Shown piece by piece: positions 60,068 through 61,348 of a stretch of DNA of 61,348 nt. Position 1 is the first letter of the stretch. The number at the start of each line of letters is the position of its first letter. This DNA comes from Paenibacillus alba (GTDB lineage: Bacteria; Bacillota; Bacilli; Paenibacillales; NBRC-103111), in assembly GCF_013204855.1 (NCBI RefSeq), contig NZ_JABMKZ010000045.1:1-61348 (forward strand), written 5' to 3'. A model generated the notes under the pieces. It was not told the DNA's origin. It saw only the letters and a list, made by a program, of their open reading frames with translations, and did not search any database. The position numbers and the translations under genes are program-made.

Positions 60068-60690
60068 TGAATATCCCTTGGTTGGATTGGGCCAAAGAAA
60101 TTCAAGCGATCAGTCAAGCGGGACTGACCTATGGCGAGAATGGTTATGATTTGGAGAGATATGAGGCGCTGCGCAAGATCAGCGTGGAGATGATGAGCTA
60201 TTTCACAGATACACCGATCGATAAGGTGACGGATTTATTTGCGAGCGAGCAAGGGTATCAGACGCCAAAGGTTGATATCCGTGCTGTTATCCTGCAGGAG
60301 AACAAGCTGCTGCTTGTCAAAGAGCGAGCAGATGGCGCCTGGGCGCTGCCCGGAGGGTGGGCGGATATCGGCCTAACACCATCGGAAGTCGCTGTGAAGG
60401 AGACGTATGAAGAAGCAGGGTATGAGGTTAAGCCGGTGAGGCTGCTGGCGGTCTTGGATAAGAAAAAGCACGCTCACCCGCCCTCAGCCAACCACGTGTA
60501 CAAGATGTTTATCTTGTGTGAGCTGGCAGGCGGGAAAGCGCATGAAGAAGCCGGTCTGGAAACAACCGGCGTAGGTTTCTTTGGCGAGAACGAGCTTCCG
60601 CCGCTTTCTGTTGAGCGAAACACCCTTGAGCAGCTGCAGAGGATGTTCGAGCTTGCTCGAGGCACAGCCTCAGAAGTGGTGCTGGATTAA
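60067..60690 (+). CDS. Nudix hydrolase with N-terminal helical extension
   Basis: A 207-residue pyrophosphohydrolase. The first ~65 residues form the helical NUDIX-N extension (ISQAGLTYGENGYDLERYEAL), typical of ADP-ribose/nucleoside-diphosphate-sugar members. The Nudix box reads GGWADIGLTPSEVAVKETYE followed by EAG. Translation is coupled to mug by a 1-nt overlap (TAATG), with no independent ribosome site of quality. A joint role in nucleotide sanitation and base repair is an inference from coupling. Confidence 0.9.
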   Translation: MNIPWLDWAKEIQAISQAGLTYGENGYDLERYEALRKISVEMMSYFTDTPIDKVTDLFASEQGYQTPKVDIRAVILQENKLLLVKERADGAWALPGGWADIGLTPSEVAVKETYEEAGYEVKPVRLLAVLDKKKHAHPPSANHVYKMFILCELAGGKAHEEAGLETTGVGFFGENELPPLSVERNTLEQLQRMFELARGTASEVVLD

Positions 60691-61043
60691 TTTGGGGGAG
60701 GGGCTGGATGAGAAGGCTGGAGAAGATGAAACTCTTCGGCAGGCTCAGCGTGCTTTCGCGAGGATGCAGCCATCTTTGCGTGTTGAGCCTGCCTTTTGGG
60801 CGGGCTCGGGGCGGGTTCGAAGGAACTCAATCGTGCCTATTCCAAACTTACTTTTACTTTTCGATTACCGGCAGTTCGGATTTGTACATGATAACCTGAC
60901 ATAAACTGGCCGTTCTGCGTGTGATCTTCTTTCATGCGTATAAATAGAGCATCCGGATCTATTTCACTGTAGCTATTACAGGTTCTGATAATCTTTTGAT
61001 GAACCTTCTACTTTCTCTGAGCTCGAGCTCCAGTTGCTTTCTC
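60691..61043. other. Non-coding region between the Nudix gene and repeat copy C
   Basis: A GC-rich portion to about 60820 holds only short frames without support (60708-60899, 60581-60904). No terminator of quality was seen after the Nudix gene. Nothing else is recognised before the repeat element at 61044. Confidence 0.5.
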
Positions 61044-61186
61044 TATACCTGCAATTATGCAATTATGCATCTTTTTTGCTCATGAAATAGCCTCAACGAT
61101 TAAATTCCTGCGTTTGTGCAGGTTTTTGAGGCTTTTTCTGGGTGAGCGGCTGAAAAAGATAAAAATGCCTGCACAATTCAGGCTGT
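61044..61186 (+). repeat. Three-box dispersed repeat element, copy C
   Basis: Boxes: 61048-61071 (CCTGCAATTATGC with an 8-bp tandem duplication, then ATC), CCTGCGTTTGTGCAGG (61107-61122) and CCTGCACAATTCAGG (61168-61182). Spacings are 59 and 61 nt; removing the 8-bp duplication gives 51 and 61, as in copy B. Box 2 is enclosed by perfect 8-bp arms AGCCTCAA (61089-61096) and TTGAGGCT (61126-61133), different in sequence from copy B's arms but in the same place. An insertion sequence seems to start right after box 3. Confidence 0.8.
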
Positions 61187-61214
61187 TGAGTAACCCTTAG
61201 TTTTCACAAAAAAA

Positions 61215-61348
61215 CTATGAAATCAAGCGGGACCTTAGCGGTTTTGAGGTGAAAAAGAACAAGTTAAGAAGGGTTGAGCCAAGCCCATCCTTTCTGGCGA
61301 GGTGTTGCGCTATCTTCTTGATGTTCTGTGCAACCGCAGTCATCAAGA
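61215..61348 (-). mobile_element. C-terminal end of a transposase (IS1182/IS4-like), running off the window
   Basis: On the minus strand the last 43 codons of a gene read LMTAVAQNIKKIAQHLARK and end RSRLIS before a TAG stop at 61215-61217. The AVAQNIKKIA pattern is typical of the C-termini of IS1182-family DDE transposases. The start lies outside the window. The left inverted repeat of the element may be about 61183-61205 (TGTTGAGTAACCCTTAG), touching copy C of the repeat family. Family assignment is from motif memory only. Confidence 0.65.

Noticed and set aside
60581..60904. Frames overlapping and following the Nudix gene, including 60708-60899
   Set aside because: Composition is not protein-like (many Arg/Cys/Gly), no good ribosome site, and one overlaps the Nudix gene out of frame.
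11572..61186. The three-box repeats as ordinary terminators only
   Set aside because: They may end transcription, but the exonuclease gene already has a strong terminator before copy A. The shared boxes and fixed spacing are not needed for termination.

Overview
The window looks like a chromosomal segment of a spore-forming Paenibacillus-like Bacillota. The support is: strong AGGAGG ribosome sites with frequent GTG/TTG starts, a YtxC-thrS pair, DUF3055 and YugN proteins, a complete LiaFSR system, a miniature gamma-type small acid-soluble spore protein, futalosine-route menaquinone synthesis (MqnC), S-box and T-box leaders, and large secreted multidomain polysaccharide enzymes. No prophage, CRISPR array, tRNA or rRNA gene was seen. 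The only insertion sequence is a transposase tail that runs off the right edge.

Layout. 0.3-6 kb: a small conserved protein, a 1066-residue double GT-C membrane glycosyltransferase with a discoidin-like insert, an FMN reductase behind a leader terminator, and an alpha/beta hydrolase. 6.2-11.5 kb: a hybrid histidine kinase with two kinase cores, its SARP-type response regulator, and a 5'-3' exonuclease. 11.8-23.3 kb: a carbohydrate (pectin/uronate-like) block with an AraC regulator divergent from tagaturonate epimerase uxaE, a GntR regulator fused to a solute-binding-protein sensor, an SGNH hydrolase, an orphan lipoprotein binding protein and a 1549-residue esterase/beta-helix enzyme. 23.4-28.5 kb: small conserved proteins, an HRDC protein, T-box-tyrS, and corA with a foldable leader. 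28.6-33.5 kb: S-box-metA-metI-metC, then mqnC. 33.6-34.8 kb: an AT-richer patch with a small membrane protein and a methyltransferase. 34.9-42.6 kb: a diguanylate cyclase, ytxC, T-box-thrS, a 3D-domain protein, the mini gamma-SASP, and a chemoreceptor-like protein with a C-terminal Cache domain. 42.6-51.6 kb: amt, liaFSR, yugN, htrA and an OmpR-type two-component system. 51.6-60.7 kb: ispH, DUF2062, aroF, a GSI-beta-type glnA with a perfect GlnR/TnrA box, a second flavin reductase, a DUF1800/DUF1501 secretion-associated pair, and an overlapping mug-Nudix pair.

Most notable unexplained structure: three copies (about 11.6, 34.8 and 61.1 kb) of a ~135-bp intergenic element. Each has three boxes related to CCTGCGATTATGCATC at nearly constant spacing (51 and about 61 nt). 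The third box is the reverse complement of the first two. Extra stems around the middle box differ in sequence between copies but keep their pairing. All copies lie between converging genes. This looks like a structured, mobile or regulatory repeat family and is the best candidate for an undescribed system here.

All calls come from reading the sequence. No database search, folding or alignment program was run.
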